Shown: positions 1-8,564, counted from the stretch's first letter. The stretch: 13,630 nt of DNA from an uncultured Bacillaceae bacterium (GCA_904501845.1 CAJGCH010000050.1:1-13630), one strand, 5' to 3'. A program made the numbers and translations. The notes: generated from the sequence alone by a model not told the origin.

Positions 1-2
1 AA

Positions 3-86
3 GAGAAGTGGCTTTCACCAATCATAGAATCTTTCATAGAAGCAGCAAGAGAGGTTTTTGCTGAAAAAGGGAATAAAATGTTTTAG
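3..86 (+). CDS. C-terminal end of a plus-strand gene, possibly a LysR-type regulator (partial)
   Basis: An open frame enters from the left edge and ends at TAG (84-86). The 27 visible residues include the stretch WLSPIIESFIEAAREVF. A segment of the form 'LSP-x-x-x-x-F-I-x-x-x-R-E' is common at the very end of LysR-type regulator effector domains, so that family is my best guess. It rests on one short motif, and no DNA-binding domain is in view. The gene converges on the leu operon. No T-rich hairpin terminator is obvious just after its stop; a small GCTGT/ACAGC stem at 115-129 lacks a T tract. The other two plus-strand frames stop early here. Confidence 0.45.
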   Translation, partial: EKWLSPIIESFIEAAREVFAEKGNKMF

Positions 87-370
87 TATTTTTCAAGATT
101 GTTACTCTAGTTGAGCTGTGAAAAACAGCCGCCTCCATAAAGAAAGTGGCCGTACTTGTTATTGAATGAACGTCCCAATAGTTGAATACAAGGAACCCTC
201 TTCATTTAATGGCAACAATAAATAGGCGTTTTCCAGAAACGACAATATCATATACGGAAGATCGCCTTCTCCATCATGATTCAGACTTTTTTATCATTGT
301 ATCTTTGATGCCAAGTCTCCCTGGTTAACCTATGTTCATGTCGGCTAATACCCAAAGACGAATCTTAATG
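87..370. other. Intergenic stretch without a convincing gene
   Basis: The gap lies between the converging plus-strand gene and the leu operon terminator. No ORF with a good ribosome binding site is present. Two short minus-strand open frames (281-364 and 159-290) adjoin at a run of six A/T (287-292). They could be joined by one inserted base, which would be compatible with a decayed small gene or with chance. A short hairpin at 115-129 (GCTGT, loop GAAAA, ACAGC) has no T tract. Confidence 0.5.
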
Positions 371-409
371 AAAAATAAAAACAGGCGAAAACATTCGTTT
401 TCCGCCTGT
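371..409 (-). terminator. Rho-independent terminator of the ilv-leu operon
   Basis: On the minus strand, an 11-bp stem (arms 399-409 and 381-391, beginning ACAGGCG and allowing one G-T pair) is followed by the T-rich tail TTTTATTTTT (371-380). It lies about 30 nt after the leuD stop, so it should end the operon transcript. The plus strand has no T tract after the hairpin, so it is not expected to work for the converging gene. Confidence 0.88.
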
Positions 410-440
410 CCCTTCTATAAGCAAACTTACTAGAAAGCTC

Positions 441-1028
441 TTAAGCAAATGTTCGCTCTTCATATTCCTTAATAGAATCCTCATATTGCATGGTCAAGGA
501 TATTTCATCCCAGCCATTTGTGAGCATATTCTTCCAGTATGGATGGATGTCAAATGACACCGTGAATCCACCCCCAGCAGTGAGCTTCTGCTCCGGTAAA
601 TCAACCGTGATTTCCGCCTTTTGGGTGCGAATATGCTCCTTCAGCGCAGAGAGCGTTTCCTTTTGCAGGGTGATGGGCAGAATGCCGTTTTGCAGGCAGT
701 TCTGATGGAAGATATCCGCAAATGAAGAAGCAATAACGACTTTAAAGCCATAATCACCGAGCGCCCATGGAGCATGCTCCCTTGATGAACCGCAGCCAAA
801 GTTCTCACCAGCCACCAATATGGTCGCCCCTCGGTTCTCCTCCTTGTTCAGCTCAAATTCGGGGCGTTCGACATTTTCCGCTTCATAGCGCCAATCGTAG
901 AATAAGAAACGGCCGAACCCTGTCCGTTCAATCCTCTTCAGGAATTGCTTCGGGATGATTTGGTCTGTATCTACATGGTCCCGGTCCATAATGACCGGTT
1001 TGCCTGAAAAAATCGTCATACGTTCCAT
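441..1028 (-). CDS. leuD: 3-isopropylmalate dehydratase, small subunit
   Basis: LeuD pairs with LeuC to isomerise 2-isopropylmalate to 3-isopropylmalate, the second step of leucine synthesis, in the cytosol. The 195-residue product has the usual family length. It shows the early 'DRDHVDTDQIIPKQFLK' segment (about residues 15-31) and the substrate-recognition segment 'NFGCGSSREHAPWAL' (about 76-90), both typical of LeuD swivel domains. The ATG is one base after the leuC stop, so translation is probably coupled. A GGGAG element sits about 11 nt upstream. A second in-frame ATG lies three codons in (residue 4) and could be the true start. It is the last gene of the operon, with a terminator just beyond. 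The frame is intact. Confidence 0.97.
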   Translation of the reverse strand: MERMTIFSGKPVIMDRDHVDTDQIIPKQFLKRIERTGFGRFLFYDWRYEAENVERPEFELNKEENRGATILVAGENFGCGSSREHAPWALGDYGFKVVIASSFADIFHQNCLQNGILPITLQKETLSALKEHIRTQKAEITVDLPEQKLTAGGGFTVSFDIHPYWKNMLTNGWDEISLTMQYEDSIKEYEERTFA

Positions 1029-1029
1029 C

Positions 1030-2451
1030 TTAGTTCACGCTCCCTTCACTGACGATGCCCTCTAGTTCCCTCACATCAACAAATCGGCCATACAGCGCCG
1101 CGGCGGCAGCCATTTTCGGGCTGACGAGATGCGTTCTTGCCCCAGATCCCTGCCTGCCCTCGAAATTACGATTGGAGGTGGAGGCACAATGTTCTCCTGG
1201 CGGAACGACATCCGGGTTCATGCTCAGGCACATGCTGCAGCCTGCCTCTCTCCATTCAAAGCCAGCGTCCTTAAAGATGCTGTCTATGCCTTCCTCTTCG
1301 GCTTTCTTTTTGACCCTTTGCGAGCCCGGAACAACAAGGGCACGCACACCCTCTGCCACCCGTTTTCCCCGGAGCATCTCAGCTGCCTCCCTTAAATCCT
1401 CCATGCGCGAATTCGTGCAGGAACCGATGAAGACATGCTGCACAGGAATCTCCCTGATTTCCTGCCCTTCTCGAAGTCCCATATACTCGAGTGCCCGCTT
1501 CAAGGAACGCGCAGCTGATTCATCAAGGTCAGAAGCGACTGGGACACATCCATCTACCGGGCTGCACATGCCAGGATTTGTTCCCCAGCTGACCATTGGC
1601 GAGATATCCTCACCGCGAATCTCAATGACTTGATCATATTCAGCATCCTCATCACTGGCAAGCGCAGCCCATTCATTCCTGTAACGTTCAAATTCATCCG
1701 GATCTGGCGCATATTTACGCCCCTTCATATAAGAGAAGGTTGTTTCATCCGGGCTGACGAGCCCTGCACGAGCTCCGCCTTCAATTGTCATGTTACAAAT
1801 GGTCATACGCTCTTCCATTGACATATGGCGAACAACATCACCCGCATACTCCAAAATATGGCCGGTGCCAAAATGAACGCCATTTTGCGAGATGATATAA
1901 AGAATGACATCCTTAGCCGTCACTCCCGGCTTCAATCGGCCATTGATTTCTACTTTCATCGTTTTAGGCTTATTTTGCCAAATCGTTTGAGTGGCGAGAA
2001 CATGCTCCACTTCACTCGTGCCAATTCCAAAAGCCAAGGCGCCGAATGCGCCATGCGTCGAGGTATGGCTATCCCCGCAAACAATCGTCTTGCCTGGCCA
2101 AGTCAGACCAAGATCTGGCCCGATTACGTGAACGATTCCTTGGTCTTCACTGTCAAGCCCGGCAAGAGGCACCCCAAACTCGCTGCAGTTTCGCTCAAGG
2201 GCACTCATTTGCTTCTTCGCGACATCATCCGTGACGACGAAGCGATTGATTGTCGGGACATTATGGTCCATCGTCGCGAAGGTCAAATCCGGACGCCGGA
2301 CCTTCCTTCCTTTCAGTCTTAAACCTTCAAATGCCTGAGGAGAGGTCACTTCGTGCACGAGATGCAGGTCGATGTATAATAAATCCGGTTTGCCCTCCTC
2401 TTTACGAACAATATGTTTATCCCAGATTTTATCAATAATCGATTTTCCCAT
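1030..2451 (-). CDS. leuC: 3-isopropylmalate dehydratase, large subunit (4Fe-4S)
   Basis: This is the catalytic aconitase-family subunit that works with LeuD in the isopropylmalate isomerisation. The 473 residues match the usual length. Three cysteines expected to bind the [4Fe-4S] cluster are present: C345 in 'GSCTNSR', and C405 and C408 in 'AGCSMCLSMN'. Other family hallmarks are 'TMDHNVPT' (about 60-67), 'CGDSHTSTHGAFGALAFGIG' (125-144) and 'SNRNFEGRQG' (about 426-435). The start ATG is preceded by a strong AAGGAGGAGGG ribosome binding site at good spacing. It follows leuB by 34 nt and runs almost directly into leuD. No frame damage or missing key residue was seen. Confidence 0.98.
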   Translation of the reverse strand: MGKSIIDKIWDKHIVRKEEGKPDLLYIDLHLVHEVTSPQAFEGLRLKGRKVRRPDLTFATMDHNVPTINRFVVTDDVAKKQMSALERNCSEFGVPLAGLDSEDQGIVHVIGPDLGLTWPGKTIVCGDSHTSTHGAFGALAFGIGTSEVEHVLATQTIWQNKPKTMKVEINGRLKPGVTAKDVILYIISQNGVHFGTGHILEYAGDVVRHMSMEERMTICNMTIEGGARAGLVSPDETTFSYMKGRKYAPDPDEFERYRNEWAALASDEDAEYDQVIEIRGEDISPMVSWGTNPGMCSPVDGCVPVASDLDESAARSLKRALEYMGLREGQEIREIPVQHVFIGSCTNSRMEDLREAAEMLRGKRVAEGVRALVVPGSQRVKKKAEEEGIDSIFKDAGFEWREAGCSMCLSMNPDVVPPGEHCASTSNRNFEGRQGSGARTHLVSPKMAAAAALYGRFVDVRELEGIVSEGSVN

Positions 2452-2485
2452 CGTAAACCCTCCTCCTTGAACTTTTGGTTACTCG

Positions 2486-3595
2486 TTACGCATAAGCGTC
2501 CATTATGTGAAAAATGGCGTCCTTTTGTAGAATTTCTTCTTTAATAGCTTCTACCATCTCTGAGGTTGAATATGGTATTCCATTACCTGTCAGATCGGCT
2601 GTCCTCCTGCCCGAATCGAGAATACTCCTGACCGCCTGCTCCACCGCATCAGCCTCTTCTTCCCATCCAAAGGAATGACGAAGCATGGAAGCACCAGAGA
2701 GAATCATGGCAATCGGATTTGCCATATTCATGCCAGCAATATCCGGGGCAGACCCATGAATAGGTTCATATAAATGAAGCCCGCACTCAGAAAGACTGGC
2801 GGAAGGCAGCATGCCGAGTGACCCTGTAAGGACACTTGCCTCATCGCTTAAAATATCGCCAAACATATTCTCCGTGACGAGCGTGTCAAATTGTCTTGGG
2901 TTCTTAATTAATTGCATGGCCGCATTATCGACAAGCATATGCTCAAGGGTCACTTCGGGGTAGTCATTTGCCACTTCTTCAGCGACCTCCCGCCACATAC
3001 GGCTTGACTCCAGGACATTCGCTTTATCCACTGATGTAACCTTTTTGTTTCGGGAGGAAGCTAGTTCAAAGGCAAGCTTCATGATTCGCTTCACTTCCTC
3101 ACGCTCATAGTAGAGGGTATCTACAGCCGCCTCCATGCCATCTCGATACGTTCTCTCACTCGGTTTCCCGAAATAAAGACCGCCCGTCAATTCTCTGACA
3201 ATCAGAAAATCTGTTTCTTCGATAATTTCTTTCTTTAAGGGGGAAGATTCTAACAAGCTCGCATAATAGTTGATTGGACGCATATTGGCATACAGGTTCA
3301 GTTCCTTGCGGATTTTCAGCAAGCCTTGTTCCGGTCTTTGCTCAGGCGGATTTTCATCCCATTTCGGCCCGCCGACAGCTCCAAGCAAGATGGCATCACT
3401 TTGCCTGCAAAGAGCAAGCGTGTCATCTGGAAGCGGGGTTCCCACGCGATCGATTGCACATCCTCCTATCAGTCCGTAATGAAAGGTGAATTCATGCCCA
3501 AAACGTTCCCCGATAGCCTTGAGGATTTCGACCGCTCCCTTTGCCACTTCCGGACCGATACCGTCGCCTGGTAATACAGCAATGTTCTTCTTCAT
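2486..3595 (-). CDS. leuB: 3-isopropylmalate dehydrogenase
   Basis: LeuB oxidises and decarboxylates 3-isopropylmalate with NAD+ to 2-ketoisocaproate, the third leucine-specific step. The 369-residue protein belongs to the isocitrate/isopropylmalate dehydrogenase family. Visible features are 'LPGDGIGPEV' (8-17), the substrate arginines in 'KIRKELNLYANMRP' (about R96, R106) and 'VRELTGG' (R134), and the catalytic pair Tyr141 ('LYFGKPS') and Lys191 ('SVDKANV'). The metal-binding aspartates are D223, D247 and D251 ('GDILSDEAS'), and 'EPIHGSAPDIAG' (about 277-288) is the NAD-binding loop. An AGGAGGAGG ribosome binding site precedes the ATG. The gene starts 22 nt after the leuA stop, inside the operon. 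Confidence 0.98.
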   Translation of the reverse strand: MKKNIAVLPGDGIGPEVAKGAVEILKAIGERFGHEFTFHYGLIGGCAIDRVGTPLPDDTLALCRQSDAILLGAVGGPKWDENPPEQRPEQGLLKIRKELNLYANMRPINYYASLLESSPLKKEIIEETDFLIVRELTGGLYFGKPSERTYRDGMEAAVDTLYYEREEVKRIMKLAFELASSRNKKVTSVDKANVLESSRMWREVAEEVANDYPEVTLEHMLVDNAAMQLIKNPRQFDTLVTENMFGDILSDEASVLTGSLGMLPSASLSECGLHLYEPIHGSAPDIAGMNMANPIAMILSGASMLRHSFGWEEEADAVEQAVRSILDSGRRTADLTGNGIPYSTSEMVEAIKEEILQKDAIFHIMDAYA

Positions 3596-3617
3596 TTCGA
3601 AATCCTCCTCCTAAAAT

Positions 3618-5156
3618 TTAGTTCATCAAAGCAATCGAAGCTCTTTCTTCCATCATGATTGCCCGGTTAATGGCGTTCAAGTATGCCTTCGCAGAAGCCT
3701 CTAAAACATCCTGTGCCAATCCCCGTCCGCTTGTCTCCACCCCCTCATACGTCACCTTCACGAATACTTGGGCAAGTGCGTCCCGTCCGGCTCCAACAGA
3801 TTGTATGCGATAATCCTTTAATGTGACCGGCTTATTCATGCAGCGTTCAAGTGTATTATATAAAGCCTCTATGCTTCCTGCGCCCGTTCCGGCTTCCTGA
3901 ATCGTTTCATTGTCCATGCCTGAGAGCGTAACTGTTGCGGTAGGAATTTGGTTTGTTCCATATTGGACCTGGATGGAGGCCAAATCATAGTATCCGCCCT
4001 CTTTTGTTACCTTCTCCTCGAGCACGAGTGCGACAATATCATCATCCGTCATCTCTTTCTTGCTGTCCGCAAGGCTCTTGAATACCTTGAATAACTGATT
4101 CATTTCCTCATCCGATACCGTGAATCCAAGCTCTTTGATCTTCGTACGGAACGCATGTCGTCCGGAGTGCTTGCCGATTACCATCGAATTGGAGCTTAGT
4201 CCCACTGTTTCCGGCTCAATGATTTCATAGGTCGTTTTCTCTTTCAGCACACCATCTTGGTGAATGCCAGATTCATGTGCGAAGGCATTTTGGCCGACAA
4301 CCGCCTTGTTTGGCGGAATAACCATGCCAGTCAATTTGCTCACAAGCTCACTCGTCCGTTTAATTTCACTTAGCACAAGCCTTGATTCCGCTTGATAAAA
4401 GTCTTTTCTTGTATAAAGGCCAAGCACGACCTCTTCTAATGCCGTATTGCCGGCACGCTCCCCAATCCCATTGATCGTTCCTTCAATTTGGGTTACACCC
4501 GCTAGGATAGCTGCCATCGAATTAGCTGTCGCCAGTCCTAAATCATCATGGCAATGCGCCGATAGCTTAATTCGCCCTATGGATGGCACATTGGTTTGTA
4601 AATACTTAAATACCTCTGCATATTCCCTCGGTGTGATATAGCCGACCGTATCAGGAATATTAATAATCTCCGCTCCTGCTTGGATGGCCTCCTCTACGAT
4701 TCTTGCGAGAAACGGAAGCTCTGTCCGGCAAGCATCCTCAGCTGACCACTGGACCACCGGGAAAAACCGTTTAGCATATTTAATAGAAGCGACAGCCGCT
4801 TCCACGACCTCATCCTCTGTCATCTTCAATTTATATTGGCGATGAATAGGCGATGTCGCCAAGAATACGTGAATGCGAGGGCTTGCTGTGTTTTTCAGGG
4901 CTCGCCATGCTGCATCAATATCCGATTGGGCAGAGCGGGCTAGCGCTGTGACCGTGGAGCCCTTCACCACCTCGGCAATCTGCTTCACGGATTCAAAATC
5001 ACCTTGGGAAGCGGCCGGGAAGCCAGCCTCGATAATATCGACGCCCAGCCTCTCTAGCTGCCTCGCAATCTCGATTTTTTCCATACTGGTCAACGTAACG
5101 CCAGCGGACTGTTCCCCATCCCTTAATGTGGTGTCAAATATCTCAATTTTTCGCAC
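3618..5156 (-). CDS. leuA: 2-isopropylmalate synthase
   Basis: LeuA condenses acetyl-CoA with 2-ketoisovalerate, the committed step to leucine, and is normally feedback-inhibited by leucine. The 512 residues fit the bacterial short form. The N-terminal TIM barrel carries 'DTTLRDGEQSAGV' (8-20, with R12 and D13), the metal-binding histidines of 'SAHCHDD' (H201, H203) and N237 in 'ERAGNTAL'. After the 'HESGIHQDGVLK' linker segment (about 294-305) comes the C-terminal allosteric domain (about 390-505), including 'GTGAGSIEALYNTLE'. The start is GTG, inside the last codons of ilvC (14-nt overlap). An AAGGAAGTGG ribosome binding site lies in the ilvC 3' end, so the two are probably translationally coupled. 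The TIM-barrel motif begins only seven codons in, which supports this start. Confidence 0.97.
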   Translation of the reverse strand: MRKIEIFDTTLRDGEQSAGVTLTSMEKIEIARQLERLGVDIIEAGFPAASQGDFESVKQIAEVVKGSTVTALARSAQSDIDAAWRALKNTASPRIHVFLATSPIHRQYKLKMTEDEVVEAAVASIKYAKRFFPVVQWSAEDACRTELPFLARIVEEAIQAGAEIINIPDTVGYITPREYAEVFKYLQTNVPSIGRIKLSAHCHDDLGLATANSMAAILAGVTQIEGTINGIGERAGNTALEEVVLGLYTRKDFYQAESRLVLSEIKRTSELVSKLTGMVIPPNKAVVGQNAFAHESGIHQDGVLKEKTTYEIIEPETVGLSSNSMVIGKHSGRHAFRTKIKELGFTVSDEEMNQLFKVFKSLADSKKEMTDDDIVALVLEEKVTKEGGYYDLASIQVQYGTNQIPTATVTLSGMDNETIQEAGTGAGSIEALYNTLERCMNKPVTLKDYRIQSVGAGRDALAQVFVKVTYEGVETSGRGLAQDVLEASAKAYLNAINRAIMMEERASIALMN

Positions 5157-6174
5157 TAGTCACCACTTCCTTCTGCTTCTTTTGCTGCTCATTGATAAAT
5201 GGCATCATTTGGCGCAGCTCCCTGCCTACCTGTTCAATCGGATGGGCATTTTCTTGTGCCTGAGTCGCATTGAAAACCGGTCGGTTCACCTGATTTTCAA
5301 CCAGCCAGCCTTTGGCGAAAGTTCCATTTTGGATTTCCTTCAGCACTTCTTTCATTTCTTCTTTTACTTGAGGTCCGACAACGCGCGGACCGGAGACGAA
5401 ATCACCCCATTGCGCTGTGTCTGAAATGGAATAGCGCATGCCTTCCATTCCTCCTTCATACATCAGGTCAACGATTAATTTCAGTTCATGCAGACACTCG
5501 AAGTAGGCAAGCTCCGGCTGATAGCCGGCTTCTGTCAATGTTTCAAAGCCCGCTTTTACGAGAGAGGTTAACCCGCCGCATAATACAGCTTGCTCCCCGA
5601 ATAAATCCGTTTCTGTTTCTTCCTTAAAGGATGTCTCGAGCGCCCCCGCCCTTAATGCGCCAATTCCTTTCGCATAGGCCAGCGCCAATTCACTCGCCTC
5701 ACCTGAAACATCCTGATGGATGGCAAACAATGCCGGTACCCCTGCCCCTTGTTCATACGTTCTTCTCACCAAGTGACCCGGTCCTTTTGGAGCAACTAAG
5801 GATACATCCACATAGGAAGGCGGCACGATTTGATGGTAATGCACGTTAAACCCGTGAGCGAACATCAATGTATGCCCTTCGCGTAAGACCGGTTCAATTT
5901 CTGCTTTATAAACCTTCGTTTGATGCTCATCCGGAAGGAGAATCATGATGATATCGGCTTCCTCACTCGCCTCCCTAACTGACTTCACATCGAAGCCGTC
6001 ACGACTCGCCTGATCCCATGATTTCCCCGGCCTTAGACCGATGATGACATCCATCCCGCTATCCCTTAAGTTCTGCGCATGAGCATGCCCCTGTGAACCA
6101 TATCCAACGACTGCGATTTTCTTCCCTTTTAATACAGCTTCATTTGCTTCATTCTGATAGTACATTTTTGCCAT
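5143..6174 (-). CDS. ilvC: Ketol-acid reductoisomerase (class I, NADPH type)
   Basis: IlvC rearranges and reduces acetolactate or acetohydroxybutyrate to the dihydroxy acids for valine/leucine and isoleucine. With the start at 6174 the product has 343 residues, the short class I form. The Rossmann motif is 'GYGSQGHA' (24-31). The cofactor loop 'GLRPGKSW' carries R48 and S52, typical of NADPH preference. The catalytic domain has H107 ('FAHGFN'), D190 and E194 ('ETDLFGEQAVLCGG'), and E226 and E230. The frame is open up to 6276, but that extension overlaps ilvH and lacks family homology. The ATG at 6174 has an AAGGGAGAGA ribosome binding site, begins with the typical 'MAKMYYQ', and sits 22 nt after ilvH. 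The 3' end overlaps leuA. Confidence 0.97.
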   Translation of the reverse strand: MAKMYYQNEANEAVLKGKKIAVVGYGSQGHAHAQNLRDSGMDVIIGLRPGKSWDQASRDGFDVKSVREASEEADIIMILLPDEHQTKVYKAEIEPVLREGHTLMFAHGFNVHYHQIVPPSYVDVSLVAPKGPGHLVRRTYEQGAGVPALFAIHQDVSGEASELALAYAKGIGALRAGALETSFKEETETDLFGEQAVLCGGLTSLVKAGFETLTEAGYQPELAYFECLHELKLIVDLMYEGGMEGMRYSISDTAQWGDFVSGPRVVGPQVKEEMKEVLKEIQNGTFAKGWLVENQVNRPVFNATQAQENAHPIEQVGRELRQMMPFINEQQKKQKEVVTSAKN

Positions 6175-6196
6175 AATTGATCTCTCCCTTTCCTTA

Positions 6197-6715
6197 TTAA
6201 ACGATTGAATAATTACGATTTCCTTGTCCTGCGGGCTGTGTGCCTCGCGCAAAAGCGGTCGTTCCTGTTCTCGCAATCTCTTTAATCCCGTATGGCTTGA
6301 TTAACTCTATGAAGGCTTCAATCTTATTCGTCTCTCCTGTAAGCTGAATGACGAGACTATCTTTGCCAATGTCTATGATGGAAGCTCGGAACGGCTCAAT
6401 CAGTGAATAAATTTCGCTTCTTGTTGCCGGCAATACGGCTACCTTAACCAAGGCAAGCTCTCTGGCGACAACCGATTGATCCGTGATGTCCTGGACCTTA
6501 ATCACATCGATTTGCTTGTTTAGCTGCTTGGTGATTTGCTCCGCGATCTGCACACTTTCAACGTTAACAATACAAGTGATTCTCGACCTGTCTTCAATTT
6601 CAGAATGTCCAACCGTGATGCTTTCAATATTGTAATTCCGCTTAGAGAACAGATTCGTAATCCGGTTCAATACCCCTGGTCTGTTCATGACGGTCAGTGT
6701 TATGATTCGTCTCAT
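6197..6715 (-). CDS. ilvH: Acetolactate synthase, small regulatory subunit
   Basis: IlvH binds the IlvB catalytic subunit, raises its activity and confers valine feedback inhibition. The 172-residue protein starts with an ACT domain (about 4-78) showing the standard opening 'LTVMNRPGVLNRI' and 'FSKRNYNIESITVG', followed by the C-terminal ALS domain ending in 'IARTGTTAFARG'. The ATG overlaps the end of ilvB by four bases (ATGA), the classic coupled arrangement, and a GGGAG element lies about 10 nt upstream within ilvB. Because of the internal TGA in ilvB, ribosomes may not reach this junction, so ilvH translation would rely on its own ribosome binding site. The gene itself is intact. Confidence 0.97.
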   Translation of the reverse strand: MRRIITLTVMNRPGVLNRITNLFSKRNYNIESITVGHSEIEDRSRITCIVNVESVQIAEQITKQLNKQIDVIKVQDITDQSVVARELALVKVAVLPATRSEIYSLIEPFRASIIDIGKDSLVIQLTGETNKIEAFIELIKPYGIKEIARTGTTAFARGTQPAGQGNRNYSIV

Positions 6716-8439
6716 CTCTTCTTCACTCCCACCATCTCGTTGATTCCCTTGCCTGGGGCAATCATGGGATACACATTCTCTTCCGGTTCTACATACACAT
6801 TAATTAACACTGGCTTATGTTCAGGGAATTCTTCTGTGAAGGCTTGCCTCACTTCCTCTTCCGTCCTTGCGTCAATCCCTTTGATTCCATATGCTTCTGC
6901 CAGTTTGCTGAAGGATGGCTGTGAAGCAAAAACGCTTTGTGAATACCGGGAGTCATAGAAGATTTCCTGCCACTGCCGGACCATACCCAGTGAGCCGTTA
7001 TTCAAGATAATGATTTTGATAGGGAGGTTCTGCTCCGCAATCACCCCTAGTTCCTGAATGGACATCTGCACTCCCCCATCACCATTGATGGAGATGACAA
7101 GATCATCTGGTTCTGCGATTTGGGCACCAATGGCAGCGGGTAATCAAAAACCCATCGTGCCAAGCCCACCGGAGGTCACCCATGCATTCGGCCTTTTGAA
7201 TGGATAATATTGGGCCGCCCACATTTGATGCTGACCGACATCTGTTGTCACGATTGCATCACCCTTGCTAAGCTCATAGATCAGCTCCATGACACACTGC
7301 GGTTTCAAGGCCTTCGAATCTTCTTTCTCGTAATGGTATGGAGCCTCCTTAAGCCAAGCGTGAATCTGCTTTCTCCATGGCTCACTGCCTGAGCGTTTGC
7401 CGTTCTGCTTAATGAGCTGAAGCAGCGCTTGCTTTGCATCTCCTACGACCGGAATCGCCGTTGGGACATTTTTGCCAATCTCCGCCGGGTCAATATCGAT
7501 ATGGGCCACTGTTGCGTATGGAGCAAACCTCGACAGGTTCCCTGTAAGCCTGTCATCAAAACGGGCTCCGATATTGATGAGAAGATCGCATTCATACATG
7601 GCCATGTTTGCCGCATAAATGCCATGCATACCGCCCATCCCAATATAGAGCGGATGCTCCGGAGGGAAGGTACCTAGACCGAGCAATGTGTTAACGACCG
7701 GGATTTGCTGCTGTTCTGCAAATTCCAGCAATTGCTTAGAAGCCTTTGCATGCAAGACACCCGCTCCCGCTAAGATAAGCGGTTTCTTGCTTGAGCTGAC
7801 AGCTTCGACAAGGCGCCTGATTTGCAAATAATTCGGTTCGGTTGTTGGCTGATAACCGGGAAGGGAGATGCTCTTTGGCTCTGTTTCCTCTGCCACAAGC
7901 GTAGCGATATCTTTTGGTATATCAATCAAGACGGGGCCGGGTCTGCCCGTTGACGCAATATAGAATGCTTCTTCCACTATTCGAGGGATATCTTTCGTAT
8001 CCCGAACTTGATAATTATGCTTCGTTACCGGTGTGGTAATCCCTACGATATCCGCCTCCTGGAAGGCATCCGTCCCAATTACCCCTGTTCCTACCTGACC
8101 GGTGAAAATAACAAGCGGCAAGGAGTCCATCATCGCATCCGTTATGCCTGTGACAAGATTTGTCGCACCTGGCCCTGAAGTTGCAATCACAACCCCAGGC
8201 TTGCCGCTTATTCTCGCATAACCTTCTGCCGCATGAATGGCTCCTTGCTCATGCCGGGATAACACATGCTTCAATCCCGCCTGATAGAGAGAATCGTAAA
8301 TGGGTAAAACGGCTCCTCCCGGATAACCAAATAACACTTCCACTTTCTGCCTCTTCAATGCATTGATTAACATCTCGGCCCCGCTGATTCTTGAGCTAGA
8401 CTGCACTTCCTTTTCAGCAAGAGCTGCTTTTTCCATCAT
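6712..8439 (-). pseudogene. ilvB: Acetolactate synthase large subunit, interrupted by one in-frame TGA
   Basis: The full frame would give a 575-residue ThDP enzyme that makes acetolactate and acetohydroxybutyrate, the first common step of branched-chain synthesis. It starts at ATG 8439 (a second ATG follows directly) behind a GGGAGGGAGA ribosome binding site. The N-terminal domain has the catalytic glutamate E64 ('SRHEQGAIHAAEGYAR'), then the central FAD-type domain ('GARFDDRLTG', about 291-300). Codon 432 (7144-7146) is TGA between 'GGLGTMGF' and 'LPAAIGAQ', where acetolactate synthases carry a conserved glycine. The same frame then continues without further damage: the ThDP motif 'NGDGG' (D454) to 'LNNGSLGMV' (N481), ending at TGA 6712-6714 overlapping ilvH. 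The 431-residue product lacks the ThDP/Mg site and should be inactive. TGA also ends ilvC and yfiB here, so general codon reassignment is unlikely. A sequencing error is possible. Confidence 0.9.
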
Positions 8440-8495
8440 GGAATCTCCCTCCCGATTTGTGATATTTTCCGCCAGACTCAGATTTATTTGAGAAT

Positions 8496-8552
8496 AAAAA
8501 AAGCCTCTTCATCCCTGACGTTTCTTGATTGAAACGCAAGGGATGAAAAGGC
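8496..8552 (-). terminator. Regulated leader terminator of the ilv-leu operon
   Basis: A long hairpin on the minus strand has arms 8531-8552 and 8503-8524 around the loop AATCAA. The outer part is GCCTTTTCATCCCT against AGGGATGAAGAGGC with one G-T pair, and the inner part GTTTC/GAAAC adds more pairs. It is followed by seven T (8496-8502). It ends about 56 nt before the ilvB start and is the off-state of the T-box switch. Confidence 0.95.
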
Positions 8553-8564
8553 TTATCTCCTCTC

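Noticed and set aside
115..129. Hairpin GCTGT-GAAAA-ACAGC as terminator of the left-edge gene
   Set aside because: The stem is only 5 bp and no T tract follows on either strand.
4873..5424. Long plus-strand open frame opposite leuA and ilvC
   Set aside because: It is a shadow of two well-conserved minus-strand genes and has no recognisable protein features.
6175..6276. N-terminal extension of ilvC by 34 residues to an upstream ATG
   Set aside because: It overlaps ilvH, shows no ketol-acid reductoisomerase similarity, and the ATG at 6174 has a good ribosome binding site and the family-typical start.
7105..7146. TGA as selenocysteine or a recoding signal in ilvB
   Set aside because: The family residue is glycine, not cysteine. 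The bases after the TGA form only a trivial stem (TTGG/CCAA), and no selenocysteine insertion element is evident.
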